Shown piece by piece: positions 8,100 through 16,699 of a stretch of 64,000 nt of DNA (its first letter is position 1; every line of letters begins with the position of its first letter). Under the pieces are notes generated by a model that did not search any database, had not been told where the DNA came from, and saw only the letters and a program-made list of their open reading frames with translations. The stretch lies in the NCBI GenBank assembly GCA_038203955.1, contig JBBRDK010000003.1:1-64000 (forward strand), read 5' to 3'. A program made the translations under genes and the position numbers. Source of the stretch: JALYUA01 sp038203955 (lineage in GTDB: Bacteria > Acidobacteriota > Thermoanaerobaculia > UBA5066 > Gp7-AA6).

Positions 8100-9244
8100 C
8101 GCCTCCGGCGGGAGATCCTTCGAGCCGGCCGCCAGGGAGCAGCGCGGGGCCCGGCACGGGCGCGGCGCTTCTTCGGCCGCTCTACCGCGAGGGGCGAACC
8201 CTGAGGATGCTGGACCAGCGTCTGCTGCCGGGCGAGGAAGTCTGGATGACTCTCGAGGATCCCGCCGCGATTGCGCGCGCGATCCGGGACATGGCGGTCC
8301 GCGGGGCGCCGGCGATCGGCGTGGCCGCGGCCTACGGAGCCGCCTTCTTCCTCCGGGAGCCGGGGGCGGCGGGCTCTCCGCGCGACCGTTTCGAGGCGGC
8401 TCGGGCGCTGCTGGCGGCCAGCCGGCCGACAGCCGTCAATCTGTTCGCGGCCCTGGAGCGCCTCGGCGCGCGCTTCGAGTCGCTCGCCGGCGCGTCCGCG
8501 CCCGAGATCGAGGCCGGTCTCGTCGCCGAAGCGGACGCGGTCGCGGAAGAGGACATCGCCTCGTGTCTTCGAATCGGGGAGTACGGCGCGGCGCTGCTGA
8601 CGGGAGGCACCACCGTGCTGACCCACTGCAACGCCGGGGCCCTCGCGACGGCGGGGTACGGGACCGCGCTCGGCGTCATCCGCGGGGCGGTGGCGGAGGG
8701 CAAGGCCATTCGCGTGCTCGCCGACGAGACGCGGCCCTTCCTTCAGGGCGCGCGCCTGACCGCCTGGGAGCTCGCCCGGGACGGGATCCCGGTCGAGATC
8801 CTGACGGACAGCATGGCGGGACACTTTCTCTCGAAGGGCGAGATCTCCGCGGTCATCGTCGGCGCGGATCGCATCGCCGCCAACGGAGACACCGCGAACA
8901 AGATCGGCACGTACTCGCTCGCCGTGCTCGCGAGGGAAAGCGGCGTGCCGCTCTACGTCGCCGCTCCCGCGACGACCCTCGACCTCGCCTGCCCGGCCGG
9001 CGCTTCGATCCCGATCGAGGAAAGAACGTCCGCGGAAGTCCTTTCGATCGGAGGGCACCGGATCGCCCCGGAGGGAATCGTCGCGCGGCACGTCGCGTTC
9101 GACGTCACGCCGGCCCGCTACATCACCGCCATCGTCACCGACGAGGGGATCTGCCGTCCGCCCTACGGGGAGAGTCTCGCGGACGCCGTCGAAAGGGCGA
9201 AGAAAAGACGGGAGTCGGGAATCGGACTGACAACTGATAGCTGA
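8096..9244 (+). CDS. mtnA: S-methyl-5-thioribose-1-phosphate isomerase
   Basis: A 382-residue enzyme of the methionine salvage pathway that isomerises methylthioribose 1-phosphate to methylthioribulose 1-phosphate. It is homologous to eIF2B subunits. It shows LDQRLLPG near residue 45, RGAPAIGVAAAYG near 70, THCNAGALAT with the catalytic Cys near 178, and IVGADRIAANGD with the catalytic Asp near 258, ending in PPYGES. The GTG start at 8096 overlaps the ggt stop (GTGA), suggesting translational coupling. The N-terminal 35 residues are longer than usual, and the last few residues come from a heptamer array. A second downstream use of MtnA-like proteins as ribose-1,5-bisphosphate isomerases is less likely here. 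Confidence 0.93.
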   Translation: MTPPAGDPSSRPPGSSAGPGTGAALLRPLYREGRTLRMLDQRLLPGEEVWMTLEDPAAIARAIRDMAVRGAPAIGVAAAYGAAFFLREPGAAGSPRDRFEAARALLAASRPTAVNLFAALERLGARFESLAGASAPEIEAGLVAEADAVAEEDIASCLRIGEYGAALLTGGTTVLTHCNAGALATAGYGTALGVIRGAVAEGKAIRVLADETRPFLQGARLTAWELARDGIPVEILTDSMAGHFLSKGEISAVIVGADRIAANGDTANKIGTYSLAVLARESGVPLYVAAPATTLDLACPAGASIPIEERTSAEVLSIGGHRIAPEGIVARHVAFDVTPARYITAIVTDEGICRPPYGESLADAVERAKKRRESGIGLTTDS

Positions 9245-9262
9245 TAACTGTTAACTGGCAAC
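9228..9262. repeat. Heptamer array (TGATAAC type)
   Basis: Five contiguous units, TGACAAC, TGATAGC, TGATAAC, TGTTAAC and TGGCAAC, span the mtnA stop codon and the gap to tsaD. Confidence 0.85.
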
Positions 9263-9268
9263 TCCCCC

Positions 9269-10321
9269 TTGCTCATCCTCGGCATCGAAACCTCCTGCGA
9301 CGAGACGTCGGTCGCCTTGATCGAGGACTCCGGCCGGCTCCTCTCCAACGTGATCGCATCGTCGGCGGAGGCGCACGCTCTCTACGGGGGCGTCGTGCCG
9401 GAGGTTGCGGCGAGGGCGCACCTCGAAAACCTGCCGGGAACCTTCGAGAAGGCGCTCGAGATTGCGGGCGCGGAGCTCTCGCACGTCTCGCTCGTGGGGG
9501 CGACGGCCGGGCCGGGCCTGATCGGCGCGCTTCTCGTCGGCCTCTCGGCGGCGAAGGCGCTGGCCTTCGCGCGAGGCCTTCCGCTCGTCACCGTCAATCA
9601 CCTGGAGGGGCACCTCTTCTCTCCGTTTCTCCGCGCGGGCGGCGAACCGGCGCGCTCCGTGCGATACCCCTTTCACGGCCTCGTCGTCTCGGGAGGGCAT
9701 GCGGAGCTCGTGCGGGTCGAGGAGGGACGGATCTTTCCGATCGCCCGGACCCGCGACGACGCGCCCGGGGAGGCGTTCGACAAGGTCGCGCGGCGGGCCG
9801 GGCTCGGTTACCCGGGCGGCCCGGTCATCGACTCGATCGCCGGCCGGGGCGACGGCGGCCGCTTCCCGCTTCCCGTCGGCCGGCCCGGGGACGGAACCGA
9901 CGACTTCTCCTTTTCGGGCCTGAAGACCGCGATGCTGCGGGAGTTCGAGAAGCGGGGCGTGACGGGGGACAAGGTGGATCCGGACGCTCTCGCCCCCGAT
10001 CTCGTCGATCTCTTTGCGTCGTTCCAGCGGGCGATCGTGACAGCCCTGCTCGAACGCGTCGAAACCCTGCACGCACGCGAAGGGATCTCGACGCTGGCGC
10101 TCTCCGGCGGCGTGGCGGCAAACTCCGAGCTGCGCGCGACTCTTTCCGGCTGGGGAGACGAGCGGGGCGTCGAGGTCCTCCTCCCGGACCGGGCGCTCAC
10201 CTCGGACAACGCGGCCATGATCGCGTGGGCCGCCGCGCTGCGTTTCCGGCGGGAGGGTCCGATCGCATTCCGCGACGCCAACGCCCGCTCCCGGTGGCCG
10301 CTCGGAGAGCCCGCCGCCTGA
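9269..10321 (+). CDS. tsaD: tRNA N6-adenosine threonylcarbamoyltransferase TsaD
   Basis: A 350-residue ASKHA-fold enzyme that transfers threonylcarbamoyl from TC-AMP to A37 of ANN-decoding tRNAs, together with TsaB and TsaE. It shows LGIETSCDETSVAL at the start, VVPEVAARAH near residue 45, the iron-binding NHLEGH near 110, SGGHAEL near 150 and LSGGVAANSELR near 275. The start is a TTG placing ILGIETSCDE at residue 3, as in homologues. It follows mtnA after 24 nt. It is an essential housekeeping gene. Confidence 0.97.
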   Translation: MLILGIETSCDETSVALIEDSGRLLSNVIASSAEAHALYGGVVPEVAARAHLENLPGTFEKALEIAGAELSHVSLVGATAGPGLIGALLVGLSAAKALAFARGLPLVTVNHLEGHLFSPFLRAGGEPARSVRYPFHGLVVSGGHAELVRVEEGRIFPIARTRDDAPGEAFDKVARRAGLGYPGGPVIDSIAGRGDGGRFPLPVGRPGDGTDDFSFSGLKTAMLREFEKRGVTGDKVDPDALAPDLVDLFASFQRAIVTALLERVETLHAREGISTLALSGGVAANSELRATLSGWGDERGVEVLLPDRALTSDNAAMIAWAAALRFRREGPIAFRDANARSRWPLGEPAA

Positions 10322-10332
10322 GCATCTTCGGC

Positions 10333-10366
10333 CGACGCTCGACGCTCAACGCTCGACGCTCAACCC
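10333..10366. repeat. Heptamer array (CGACGCT/CAACGCT)
   Basis: CGACGCT, CGACGCT, CAACGCT, CGACGCT and CAACCCG in the 63-nt gap between tsaD and lepA. The same unit class occurs inverted at 2353-2414 and at 58039. Confidence 0.85.
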
Positions 10367-10384
10367 GTTAGACTCACCCTCCCA

Positions 10385-12184
10385 GTGCCCGACCCCAGCC
10401 GCATCCGCAACTTCTCGATCGTCGCCCACATCGACCACGGGAAGACGACGCTCTCCGACCGCATCCTCCAGCGGTGCGGCGCGGTCTCCGCCCGGGAAAT
10501 GCACGAACAGATGCTCGACGACATGGAGCTCGAGCAGGAGCGCGGCATCACGATCAAGGCGCGGTCGGTCACCCTCCGGTACCTCGCGAAGGACGGCCTC
10601 GAGTACACGCTCAATCTGATCGACACGCCCGGGCACGTCGATTTTTCCTATGAGGTATCGCGCTCGCTGGCGGCCTGCGAGGGCGCCGTGCTGGTCGTCG
10701 ATGCCACGCAGGGCGTCGAAGCCCAGACGCTGGCAAACGCCTATCTCGCCATTCACAACAACCTGGTGATCGTGCCCGTCATCAACAAGATCGACTTGCC
10801 GTCGGCCGAGCCGGAGCGCGCGCTCGAGCAGATCGAGCAGGTCGTCGGCATCCCGGCGGACGACGCGATCCTGACGTCGGCCAAGCAGGGTATCGGCATC
10901 GAGGAGCTGCTCGAGCGCATCGTCCGGGACGTGCCGCCGCCGCGCGGGAACCCGGACGCCCCCTTGAAGGCGCTGCTCTTCGATTCCTGGTATGACCCGT
11001 ACCGCGGCGTCACCTCTCTCGTGCGAATCATCGACGGCAAGCTCGAGCCTCGCATGAAGATCCGCGCGATCGGCACGGGCCTGGAGGCAGAGGTCGAAGA
11101 GGTCGGCGTCTTCCGCCCGGAGCGCGAGACCGTGCCGCGGCTGTCCGTGGGGGAGGTCGGATCGTTCTGGGCGAACATCAAGGACCTCCACTGGACGCGG
11201 ATCGGCGACACGATCACCGAGGTGAACCGGCCGACCGCCGAGGCGCTCGAAGGGTTCGCGGAAGCGAAGCCGATGGTTTTTGCGGGACTCTTCCCGACCG
11301 ACGCCGACGACTACGGAAACCTCCGCGACGCCATGGACAAGCTGCGTTTGAACGACGCCTCGTTCACGTTCGAGCCGGAAAACTCGACGGCCCTGGGGTT
11401 CGGGTTTCGGTGCGGGTTCCTCGGACTTCTGCACATGGAGATCGTGCAGGAGCGGCTCGAGAGGGAGTTCGATCTGGATCTCATCACGACCGCCCCCGGA
11501 GTCAGCTACCGCGTCATCACCACGGCGGGCGAGATTCTCGAAGTCGCGAACCCGAATCACCTGCCGCCGCCCAACCACATCGAGAAGATGGAGGAGCCCT
11601 ACATCTCTTCGACGATCATCACGCGGGACGACTTTCTCGGCGGCCTCCTCAAGCTGTCGGAGGACCGGCGGGGCGTACAGAAGTCGCTCGAGTACCTCTC
11701 GTCGAACCGCGTCGTCCTGACGTACGAGTTTCCCTTGAACGAAGTGGTGCTCGACTTCTACGACAAGTTGAAGTCGATCTCCAAGGGCTACGCCTCGTTC
11801 GACTACGAGTTCATCGGCTATCGCGAGGGCGACCTCGTGAAGCTCGACATTCTGGTGAACGGGGAGCCGGTGGACGCCCTGTCGCTCATCGTCCACCGGG
11901 AAGAATCGGCGCCGAAGGGCCGCCTCCTGGCGGCAAAGATGAAAGAAATCATCCCGAGGCAGATGTTCGAAGTGATCATCCAGGCGGCCATCGGCTCGAA
12001 GATCATCGCGCGGGAGACGGTTTCGGCGATTCGGAAGAACGTAATCGCCAAGTGTTACGGCGGCGACATCACTCGAAAGCGCAAGCTCCTCGAGAAACAG
12101 AAAGAGGGAAAGAAACGGATGAAGAGGGTCGGGCGGGTGGACATCCCGCAGGAAGCCTTCCTCGCCGTTCTCAAAGTCGAATGA
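10385..12184 (+). CDS. lepA: Elongation factor 4 (LepA), back-translocating GTPase
   Basis: A 599-residue translational GTPase. The G-domain shows AHIDHGKTTLSDRIL near residue 15, ERGITIKA near 50, DTPGHVDF near 80 and NKIDLPSA near 134. Domain V is followed by the LepA-specific C-terminal domain (VDIPQEAFLAVLK). Length matches the family. The start is GTG at 10385, downstream of a heptamer array. The stop overlaps the lepB ATG (ATGA), preserving the lepA-lepB order widely found in bacteria. It acts on stalled or mistranslocated ribosomes, particularly under ionic stress. Confidence 0.98.
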   Translation: MPDPSRIRNFSIVAHIDHGKTTLSDRILQRCGAVSAREMHEQMLDDMELEQERGITIKARSVTLRYLAKDGLEYTLNLIDTPGHVDFSYEVSRSLAACEGAVLVVDATQGVEAQTLANAYLAIHNNLVIVPVINKIDLPSAEPERALEQIEQVVGIPADDAILTSAKQGIGIEELLERIVRDVPPPRGNPDAPLKALLFDSWYDPYRGVTSLVRIIDGKLEPRMKIRAIGTGLEAEVEEVGVFRPERETVPRLSVGEVGSFWANIKDLHWTRIGDTITEVNRPTAEALEGFAEAKPMVFAGLFPTDADDYGNLRDAMDKLRLNDASFTFEPENSTALGFGFRCGFLGLLHMEIVQERLEREFDLDLITTAPGVSYRVITTAGEILEVANPNHLPPPNHIEKMEEPYISSTIITRDDFLGGLLKLSEDRRGVQKSLEYLSSNRVVLTYEFPLNEVVLDFYDKLKSISKGYASFDYEFIGYREGDLVKLDILVNGEPVDALSLIVHREESAPKGRLLAAKMKEIIPRQMFEVIIQAAIGSKIIARETVSAIRKNVIAKCYGGDITRKRKLLEKQKEGKKRMKRVGRVDIPQEAFLAVLKVE

Positions 12185-12933
12185 AAACGACCACCGCCGA
12201 ACCGGCAGCCCCCGCTCCGAAAAGCACCACGCCCGCCCACTCCGCGGGACGCGAATGGTACGAGTCTCTTCTCGTCGCCGGGATCTTCGTTCTGTTCGTT
12301 CGCACCTTCATCGTGCAGACCTACCAGGTGCCCACGGGCTCCATGGAGCGGACGATCCTGGTCGGCGACCATTTGCTGGTCAACAAGTTCGCCTTCGCGC
12401 CGCGCCTGCCTCTCTTCGCGCACTGGATGCCGTACCGTGACGTCCACCGGGGCGACATCATCGTCTTCAAGAAGCCCGGCGACGACCGCAACGACAACAA
12501 CGTCCTGGTCAAGCGCGCGGTGGGAGCCCCGAACGACCTTCTCCAGGTTCGCGACAAAGCGCTTTACATCAACGGCCGGCCGGCCGACGGCCCCCAGGTC
12601 CAGCACATCGACCCGGAGCTCTACGCGGCGGGCGACCCCCGCGTGGCGGAGTCGAGCGTGTTGCGCGACCAGTTCGGCCCGTACCGCGTGCCCTCCGACT
12701 CGTTCTTCGGCATGGGCGACAACCGCGACAACTCTCTGGACAGCCGCTTCTGGGGGCCCATCCCCCGCCAGAACATCTTCGGACGCCCCTTTCTGCTGTA
12801 CTGGTCCTACGAGGCCGAGCCCAACTCCCACATCTGGCGCGGGCCCCTCGACAAGATCCGGCAGCTCGGGAGTGTCGCCTTCCACTTCTTCTCGCGGACC
12901 CGATGGGACCGGATGTTCCGGCTGGTGCGCTGA
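12181..12933 (+). CDS. lepB: Signal peptidase I, first copy
   Basis: A 250-residue inner-membrane serine protease that removes signal peptides. One N-terminal TM helix (~27-47) is followed by VPTGSM with the nucleophile Ser near residue 53, GDHLLVNKF, then LVKRAVGAPND with the general-base Lys near 110, and GDNRDNSLDSRFWG near 178. The ATG overlaps the lepA stop. A 30-residue Thr/Ala/Pro-rich cytosolic N-terminus precedes the helix. It is immediately followed by a second signal peptidase gene whose start overlaps this one by 31 nt if the ATG at 12903 is used. Confidence 0.95.
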   Translation: MKTTTAEPAAPAPKSTTPAHSAGREWYESLLVAGIFVLFVRTFIVQTYQVPTGSMERTILVGDHLLVNKFAFAPRLPLFAHWMPYRDVHRGDIIVFKKPGDDRNDNNVLVKRAVGAPNDLLQVRDKALYINGRPADGPQVQHIDPELYAAGDPRVAESSVLRDQFGPYRVPSDSFFGMGDNRDNSLDSRFWGPIPRQNIFGRPFLLYWSYEAEPNSHIWRGPLDKIRQLGSVAFHFFSRTRWDRMFRLVR

Positions 12934-13634
12934 CGGATCGGGCCTCCCCGGTGGACGCGGCTCCCGAGAGCCGCCGGGCCCTGTCTCCGTTCCGGGAGTA
13001 CGCGGAAGTCGTCCTGGTCGCCGTCGTGTTCGCGCTGTTCGTCCGGACCTTCCTCGTCCAGGCGTTCGTCGTCCCGACGCCCTCCATGGAAAACACGGTT
13101 CTCGTCGGCGACCACCTCGTGGTCAACAAATTCATTTTCGCCCCGCATCGGTGGGGGCTGTTCCTTCCGTACCGCGACCTGCGGCGTGGCGACGTGTTCG
13201 TCTTCAAATTCCCGGAGGACCCGCAGCGCGATTTCATCAAGCGGGCCGTCGCGCTGCCGGGGGAGGTCCTCGAGATCCGGGACAAGGTCGTCTTCGTCAA
13301 CGGCGAGAAACAGGCGGACCCGCGGGCGATCCACGCGGAGAGCCGAATCTGGCAGGACGATCGCGAGCTTCCGGAGGCCCTGCGGCGCCGCGATCAGCTC
13401 GCGGCGACCCGGATCGCCGCCGGCACCTGCTTCGCCATGGGAGACAACCGGGACAGCTCCTACGACAGCCGTTTCTGGGGAGCCGTGCCCGCGTCGAACG
13501 TGAAAGGCCGCGCGCTGTTCATCTACTGGTCCTTCGCCCCTCCGACCCTGCCGCGAGGGGCGGGCCCCGGCGGCCGGATGAAGGACATCTTCGAACGGAC
13601 GCGTTGGACGAGGACGTTACTCGCGGTCCGGTGA
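12903..13634 (+). CDS. Signal peptidase I, second tandem copy
   Basis: A 243-residue paralogue of the preceding protein. It shows the TM segment EVVLVAVVFALFVRTFLVQ, VPTPSMEN with catalytic Ser near residue 61, GDHLVVNKFIF, FIKRAVALPGE with Lys near 113 and GDNRDSSYDSRFWG near 178. The two copies share the same FVRTF and GDH motifs and a C-terminal ERTRWTR/SRTRWDR end, so they look like a local duplication. The start is either ATG at 12903, overlapping lepB, or GTG at 12951; both keep the TM helix. Different substrates or expression are possible. Confidence 0.92.
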   Translation: MGPDVPAGALTDRASPVDAAPESRRALSPFREYAEVVLVAVVFALFVRTFLVQAFVVPTPSMENTVLVGDHLVVNKFIFAPHRWGLFLPYRDLRRGDVFVFKFPEDPQRDFIKRAVALPGEVLEIRDKVVFVNGEKQADPRAIHAESRIWQDDRELPEALRRRDQLAATRIAAGTCFAMGDNRDSSYDSRFWGAVPASNVKGRALFIYWSFAPPTLPRGAGPGGRMKDIFERTRWTRTLLAVR

Positions 13635-13718
13635 GCGGGAGCCGAGCGACCAACGGGAGCCAGACGGCCGCGGTACTCCGCGGTCAACTAGATCGGGATC
13701 GGGAAACGGAAACGGGAA
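13635..13718 (+). repeat. Dispersed element, copy A
   Basis: A copy of the ~80 bp element: GGGAGCCGAGCGACCAACGG, then a GGAGC box, the core CCGCGGTACTCCGCGG and TCAACTAGATCGGGA, ending in GGGAAAC-type heptamers. It starts within a few bases of the second lepB stop codon. Other copies are at 30773 (inverted), 42121 and 52194. Confidence 0.9.
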
Positions 13719-13845
13719 ACGCCACCCTCGAGTATTCCCTTCCTGATCTTTCCTTCGCCGCCATTTCGACCGTCGTCTTTCGTCCCCCGCCCCTTCCTTT
13801 TCGCCTCGAACGAGGCCCGTGGCCCCCCCTTTTCCGGGCGTCCTG

Positions 13846-13851
13846 CTAGAA
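13846..13851 (+). promoter_or_regulatory. Possible -10 box TAGAAT for 13878
   Basis: TAGAAT preceded by TGC (extended -10 form) lies 26 nt upstream of the start codon, leaving about a 20-nt leader that contains AGGAGG. No strong -35 is visible. Confidence 0.35.
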
Positions 13852-13877
13852 TTGACTCGAATCTCCCAGGAGGACAC

Positions 13878-14252
13878 ATGCGGGGAACGCGCCGGGTGCG
13901 CGGGGCGGCTACATTAGGCTGCATCGTCTGGCTCGCGATCTGCGGGCTGATCGGCTACGTTTTGTACAAGGTCGTGCCGGTCAAGGTCAGCACCTCGGCG
14001 TTCGCGGATTTCCTCCAGGAGGAAGCGTCCTTCGGGTCCATCAAGAGTCCCGCCCAGCTCCAGGCCGAGATCCTGGCCAAGGCCAAGGAGATGGACATTC
14101 CGGTGACCCGGGACAACATGAGTGTGAAGCGAACCCGGGAGTCGATCACGGTCGAAGCGCATTACGAGATCACGATCGATTTCTTCAATGGGGCCTACAA
14201 GTACGTCTGGAAGTTCGACCCCGTCTTCGCCCGGCCCATCTTCAACGTCTGA
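13878..14252 (+). CDS. DUF4845-like single-pass membrane protein
   Basis: A 124-residue protein with AGGAGG at optimal spacing before the ATG. One N-terminal TM helix (~residues 11-31) is followed by a small soluble domain containing FADFLQEEA, AKAKEMDIPVT and YEITIDFFNGAYKYVWKF. This is the general arrangement of the DUF4845 family of small bacterial inner-membrane proteins, which often sit near lepB. The function is unknown. It is followed by a MerR-type regulator overlapping its 3' end. Confidence 0.55.
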   Translation: MRGTRRVRGAATLGCIVWLAICGLIGYVLYKVVPVKVSTSAFADFLQEEASFGSIKSPAQLQAEILAKAKEMDIPVTRDNMSVKRTRESITVEAHYEITIDFFNGAYKYVWKFDPVFARPIFNV

Positions 14253-14673
14253 GGACCGAGCCGCCGCCCGTGAAAAGCGGCGGCGGGCGGCCTCGCGCGG
14301 CCTGTCGATCGCGGAAGTCTCGCGCCGGACGGGGATCCCGGCCTCGACCCTGCGCTACTACGAGCGCGAGATGCCGGCGCTCTTCCTGCTTCGGAAGACT
14401 CCCGGCGGACACCGGCGGTACGGGGAAAAAGACGTCGCGCGGTTCACCGCCATCCGACGTCTGACCGGGGAGGAAGCCCTCCCGCTTTCTGAGATCCGGC
14501 GCGTTCTGTCTTCGAGCGGGGATCACGAGCCCCTGCGGGAGGAGGTTGCGCGGCTGCGCGCGGCCTTGCAGGAAGAGGGCTGGACGGTCGCGGAGCTCTC
14601 CCGCCGGGTCGCCGTCCTCGAGGCCAGTCTGGCCAGACTTTCGGAAAAGAAGCGCTGGTTCGAGAAGAAATAG
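14188..14673 (+). CDS. MerR-family transcriptional regulator
   Basis: A 161-residue protein. The winged-helix motif SIAEVSRRTGIPASTLRYYE (~residues 40-59) followed by LRKTPGGHRRYGEKDVARF is the MerR DNA-binding domain. A helical segment (~110-158) would form the dimer coiled coil. There is no C-terminal metal-binding Cys set, so it is not a metal sensor of the classic type. The only good in-frame start (ATG 14188) overlaps the previous gene by 65 nt; the first ~25 residues are Ser/Thr/Pro-rich and may be untranslated. The target genes are not evident, though the redox genes downstream are candidates. Confidence 0.85.
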   Translation: MGPTSTSGSSTPSSPGPSSTSEDRAAAREKRRRAASRGLSIAEVSRRTGIPASTLRYYEREMPALFLLRKTPGGHRRYGEKDVARFTAIRRLTGEEALPLSEIRRVLSSSGDHEPLREEVARLRAALQEEGWTVAELSRRVAVLEASLARLSEKKRWFEKK

Positions 14674-14738
14674 GCTCTGTCCCGAGTTATGAGTCTTCAG
14701 TTCCGGGGCGAAGGCCTCGGAACGGTCGAGGCCTCGGG

Positions 14739-14768
14739 ACTGAAAACTGAAAACTGACACTGACAACT
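14739..14768. repeat. Heptamer array (CTGAAAA/CTGACAA)
   Basis: CTGAAAA twice, a shortened CTGACA, then CTGACAA, in the gap between the MerR gene and the redoxin gene. A 7-nt phase is kept except for one 6-nt unit. Just upstream (14704-14737) is the local inverted repeat GGCGAAGGCCTC/GAGGCCTCGGG. Confidence 0.8.
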
Positions 14769-14787
14769 CCAGACCAGAGGAGCCCTC

Positions 14788-15369
14788 ATGCGTAGATGGA
14801 AAACGCTTCTGCTCGCCCTCGCGGGCGCCGCCGCCCTGTCCGCCGTGTCGCCTGCCCTCTCCATCGGAGCCCCCGCTCCCGGTTTTTCCCTGACCACCCT
14901 GGACGGCAAGCCGATGGTTCTCGCCGATGCCCTGAAGACCCACAAGGCCGTCGTCGTCCTCTTCGTCGCCACGAAGTGTCCGTACTCTAACGCGTACAAC
15001 GTCCGGATGAAGCAGATGGCGGAGGCCTACGACAAGCAGGGCGTTCTCTTCGTCGGGATCAACAGCAACAGCTCCGAGCCCGAAGCCGAGGCGCGCGAGC
15101 ACGCGCGCAAACACGGCCACACCTTCCCGATCGTCAAGGACCCGGGCAACAAGATCGCCGACTTCTACGACGCCAAGCGCACTCCCGAGGCGTTCGTCGT
15201 GACGCCCGACGGGAACGTGCGGTACCACGGCCGCATCGACGACAACTCCGAAGACGCGGCGAAGGTGACGTCTCCGGATCTCAAGAACGCGCTCGACGCC
15301 CTCCTGGCGGGGCGCCCGATCCAGAGCGCGGAAACCAAGGCCTTCGGTTGCACCATCAAGCGCGTCTGA
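14788..15369 (+). CDS. Exported thioredoxin-fold protein, AhpC/TSA (redoxin) type, single cysteine
   Basis: A 193-residue protein with a signal peptide (MRRWKTLLLALAGAAALSAV). The fold core shows GAPAPGFSLTTLDGKPM, LFVATKCPYSNAY and later KRTPEAFVVTPDG. The only redox cysteine of the active-site region is Cys64 in KCPYS; the second Cys of a thioredoxin CxxC is absent. Such PRX-like proteins are usually peroxidases or periplasmic thiol proteins. Its 3' end overlaps the following TlpA-like gene, so both are likely made together, and the TlpA-like partner could reduce it. Confidence 0.85.
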   Translation: MRRWKTLLLALAGAAALSAVSPALSIGAPAPGFSLTTLDGKPMVLADALKTHKAVVVLFVATKCPYSNAYNVRMKQMAEAYDKQGVLFVGINSNSSEPEAEAREHARKHGHTFPIVKDPGNKIADFYDAKRTPEAFVVTPDGNVRYHGRIDDNSEDAAKVTSPDLKNALDALLAGRPIQSAETKAFGCTIKRV

Positions 15370-15887
15370 AGGGGCTTCGGCGGGCGGCGGCGATCGCGTT
15401 CGCTGCCGCCTTCCTCCTTCTCCCGTCCGGCGGCGGGGCCGCGGAACCATCCCCGCGCATCGCGGGCGAGCTCGACGCCGCGGGCTTCCGCGACCTGCTC
15501 GCTCGCCAGAAGGGCAGCGTCGTGCTCGTGAACTTCTGGGCGACCTGGTGCGTCCCGTGCCGGGAGGAATTTCCCGATCTCGTCCGCCTGCAGCGAGAGC
15601 TGGCGCCTCGCGGCTTCAAGGTCGTGGGCGTCTCGACGGATTTCGGGAGCCAGCGCGGCGCCCTCGACCAGTTCCTCGACGAGATGAAGCCCGGCTTTCC
15701 GAACTACTGGAAGAAGGGCGGAAACGAGCAGGCGTTCATTGAGAGTGTCGACCGCGACTGGGGCGGGGAGCTTCCGTTTTCCGTGCTCTACGCCCGCGAC
15801 GGCACTCGGGTGAAGTCCCTGTCGGGCAAGCGCCGCTACGCCGATTACCGCCGGGAGGTCCTGGCGGCCTTGAGCGGGAGACGTTGA
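15348..15887 (+). CDS. TlpA-like periplasmic thioredoxin
   Basis: A 179-residue protein with a hydrophobic N-terminus (AIAFAAAFLLLPSGGGAA) and a thioredoxin domain: VLVNFWATWCVPCREEFPDL with active-site CVPC near residues 68-71, then VVGVSTDFG and a cis-Pro region ELPFSVLYARDG. This is the TlpA/ResA type of membrane-linked thiol reductase used in cytochrome c maturation or thiol repair. The start is taken as TTG 15348, overlapping the upstream redoxin gene by 22 nt; a CTG nearer the signal peptide cannot be excluded. Confidence 0.88.
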   Translation: MHHQARLKGLRRAAAIAFAAAFLLLPSGGGAAEPSPRIAGELDAAGFRDLLARQKGSVVLVNFWATWCVPCREEFPDLVRLQRELAPRGFKVVGVSTDFGSQRGALDQFLDEMKPGFPNYWKKGGNEQAFIESVDRDWGGELPFSVLYARDGTRVKSLSGKRRYADYRREVLAALSGRR

Positions 15888-15897
15888 GCGTTGAGCG
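15884..15897. repeat. Short heptamer array (TTGAGCG x2)
   Basis: Two TTGAGCG-type units span the stop codon of the TlpA-like gene. The array is short, but it has the same unit as those at 2353 and 30719. Confidence 0.6.
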
Positions 15898-15930
15898 CGA
15901 TACGAAGGTTTGCCGCCCCGGCCGAAGACC

Positions 15931-16413
15931 CTACCGCCTGACTCCACCGCCGCGCCGGGGGTCTCTCCGGGTTCCGTCCAGTCCCCAGACCCTTCCGGTA
16001 TCGGCCGCGCACAGGAGAAGCAGCAGGAGCAGAGCGAACTTCGTGGTCAGTCCGGCGGTGATCCACTTCTCCCAGGATGTGCCGGGGCCGGGGTACGACT
16101 GCCCGAGGAGAATCGAGACCATGAGGAGAGATCCGCAGGCGGTCGCCGCCCGGGTCCACAGGCCGAGGACGAGGGAGATCCCGAGCGCGAGCTCTCCCGC
16201 CGCCACGATCCAGGCGAAAACGCCGGCGTTCGGCAGGACGACGTTCTGAAGGACGCCGCGCCAGAAAGGCCACGACTCCTTTATCATGCCGGAGGCCGAC
16301 TTCGCGAACCCACCGTGCACGAACGCTCCGAGGATCTTGCCGAGTCCTTCGGCGATGAAAATTACTCCGGTAGCGATCCGCACGACGGCGGCGAGACGGG
16401 CCGACGAGCTCAT
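15931..16413 (-). CDS. DoxX-family membrane protein
   Basis: A 160-residue protein with four predicted TM helices. The family features are IATGVIFIAEGLGKIL near residue 12, the second-helix region GVFAWIVAAGELALGISLVLG near 62 and a third helix before SYPGPGT. DoxX-like proteins include subunits of quinol oxidases and redox-associated membrane proteins; a role in quinone or thiol redox chemistry is common. The basic C-terminus (RRDPRRGGGVRR) is probably cytosolic. It converges with the TlpA gene, which ends 43 nt away. The 286-nt gap that follows, up to 16700, shows no convincing gene. Confidence 0.8.
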   Translation of the reverse strand: MSSSARLAAVVRIATGVIFIAEGLGKILGAFVHGGFAKSASGMIKESWPFWRGVLQNVVLPNAGVFAWIVAAGELALGISLVLGLWTRAATACGSLLMVSILLGQSYPGPGTSWEKWITAGLTTKFALLLLLLLCAADTGRVWGLDGTRRDPRRGGGVRR

Positions 16414-16699
16414 ACCCGGAGTTTAGCCGACGCGTTCCGCGAGACGGAACGGTTCGAGAGATGTCGTGTGTCGGCTTCTCGGCGCGGTCGTGGCCGGCCC
16501 TCTCCCTCGACCCCTCGCGGGGCTGTCCGACGCGAGCACGTCCCGACAACGCGATGACCGCCCCGGATGACGCGCAGTCCTCTTCCAGTGACAGCGGGAA
16601 CGCGGGTCCTCGTGGTTCTCTCGACATTGGAGATGGTTCATTTGGATCACAATTTGCTACAGTGGAGTACGACATCCGAACACTTTTGAAAGGGACCTC

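Noticed and set aside
16414..16699. A promoter with TACAGT at 16658 for the secreted-protein gene
   Set aside because: No matching -35 at 16-18 nt spacing; too weak to list.
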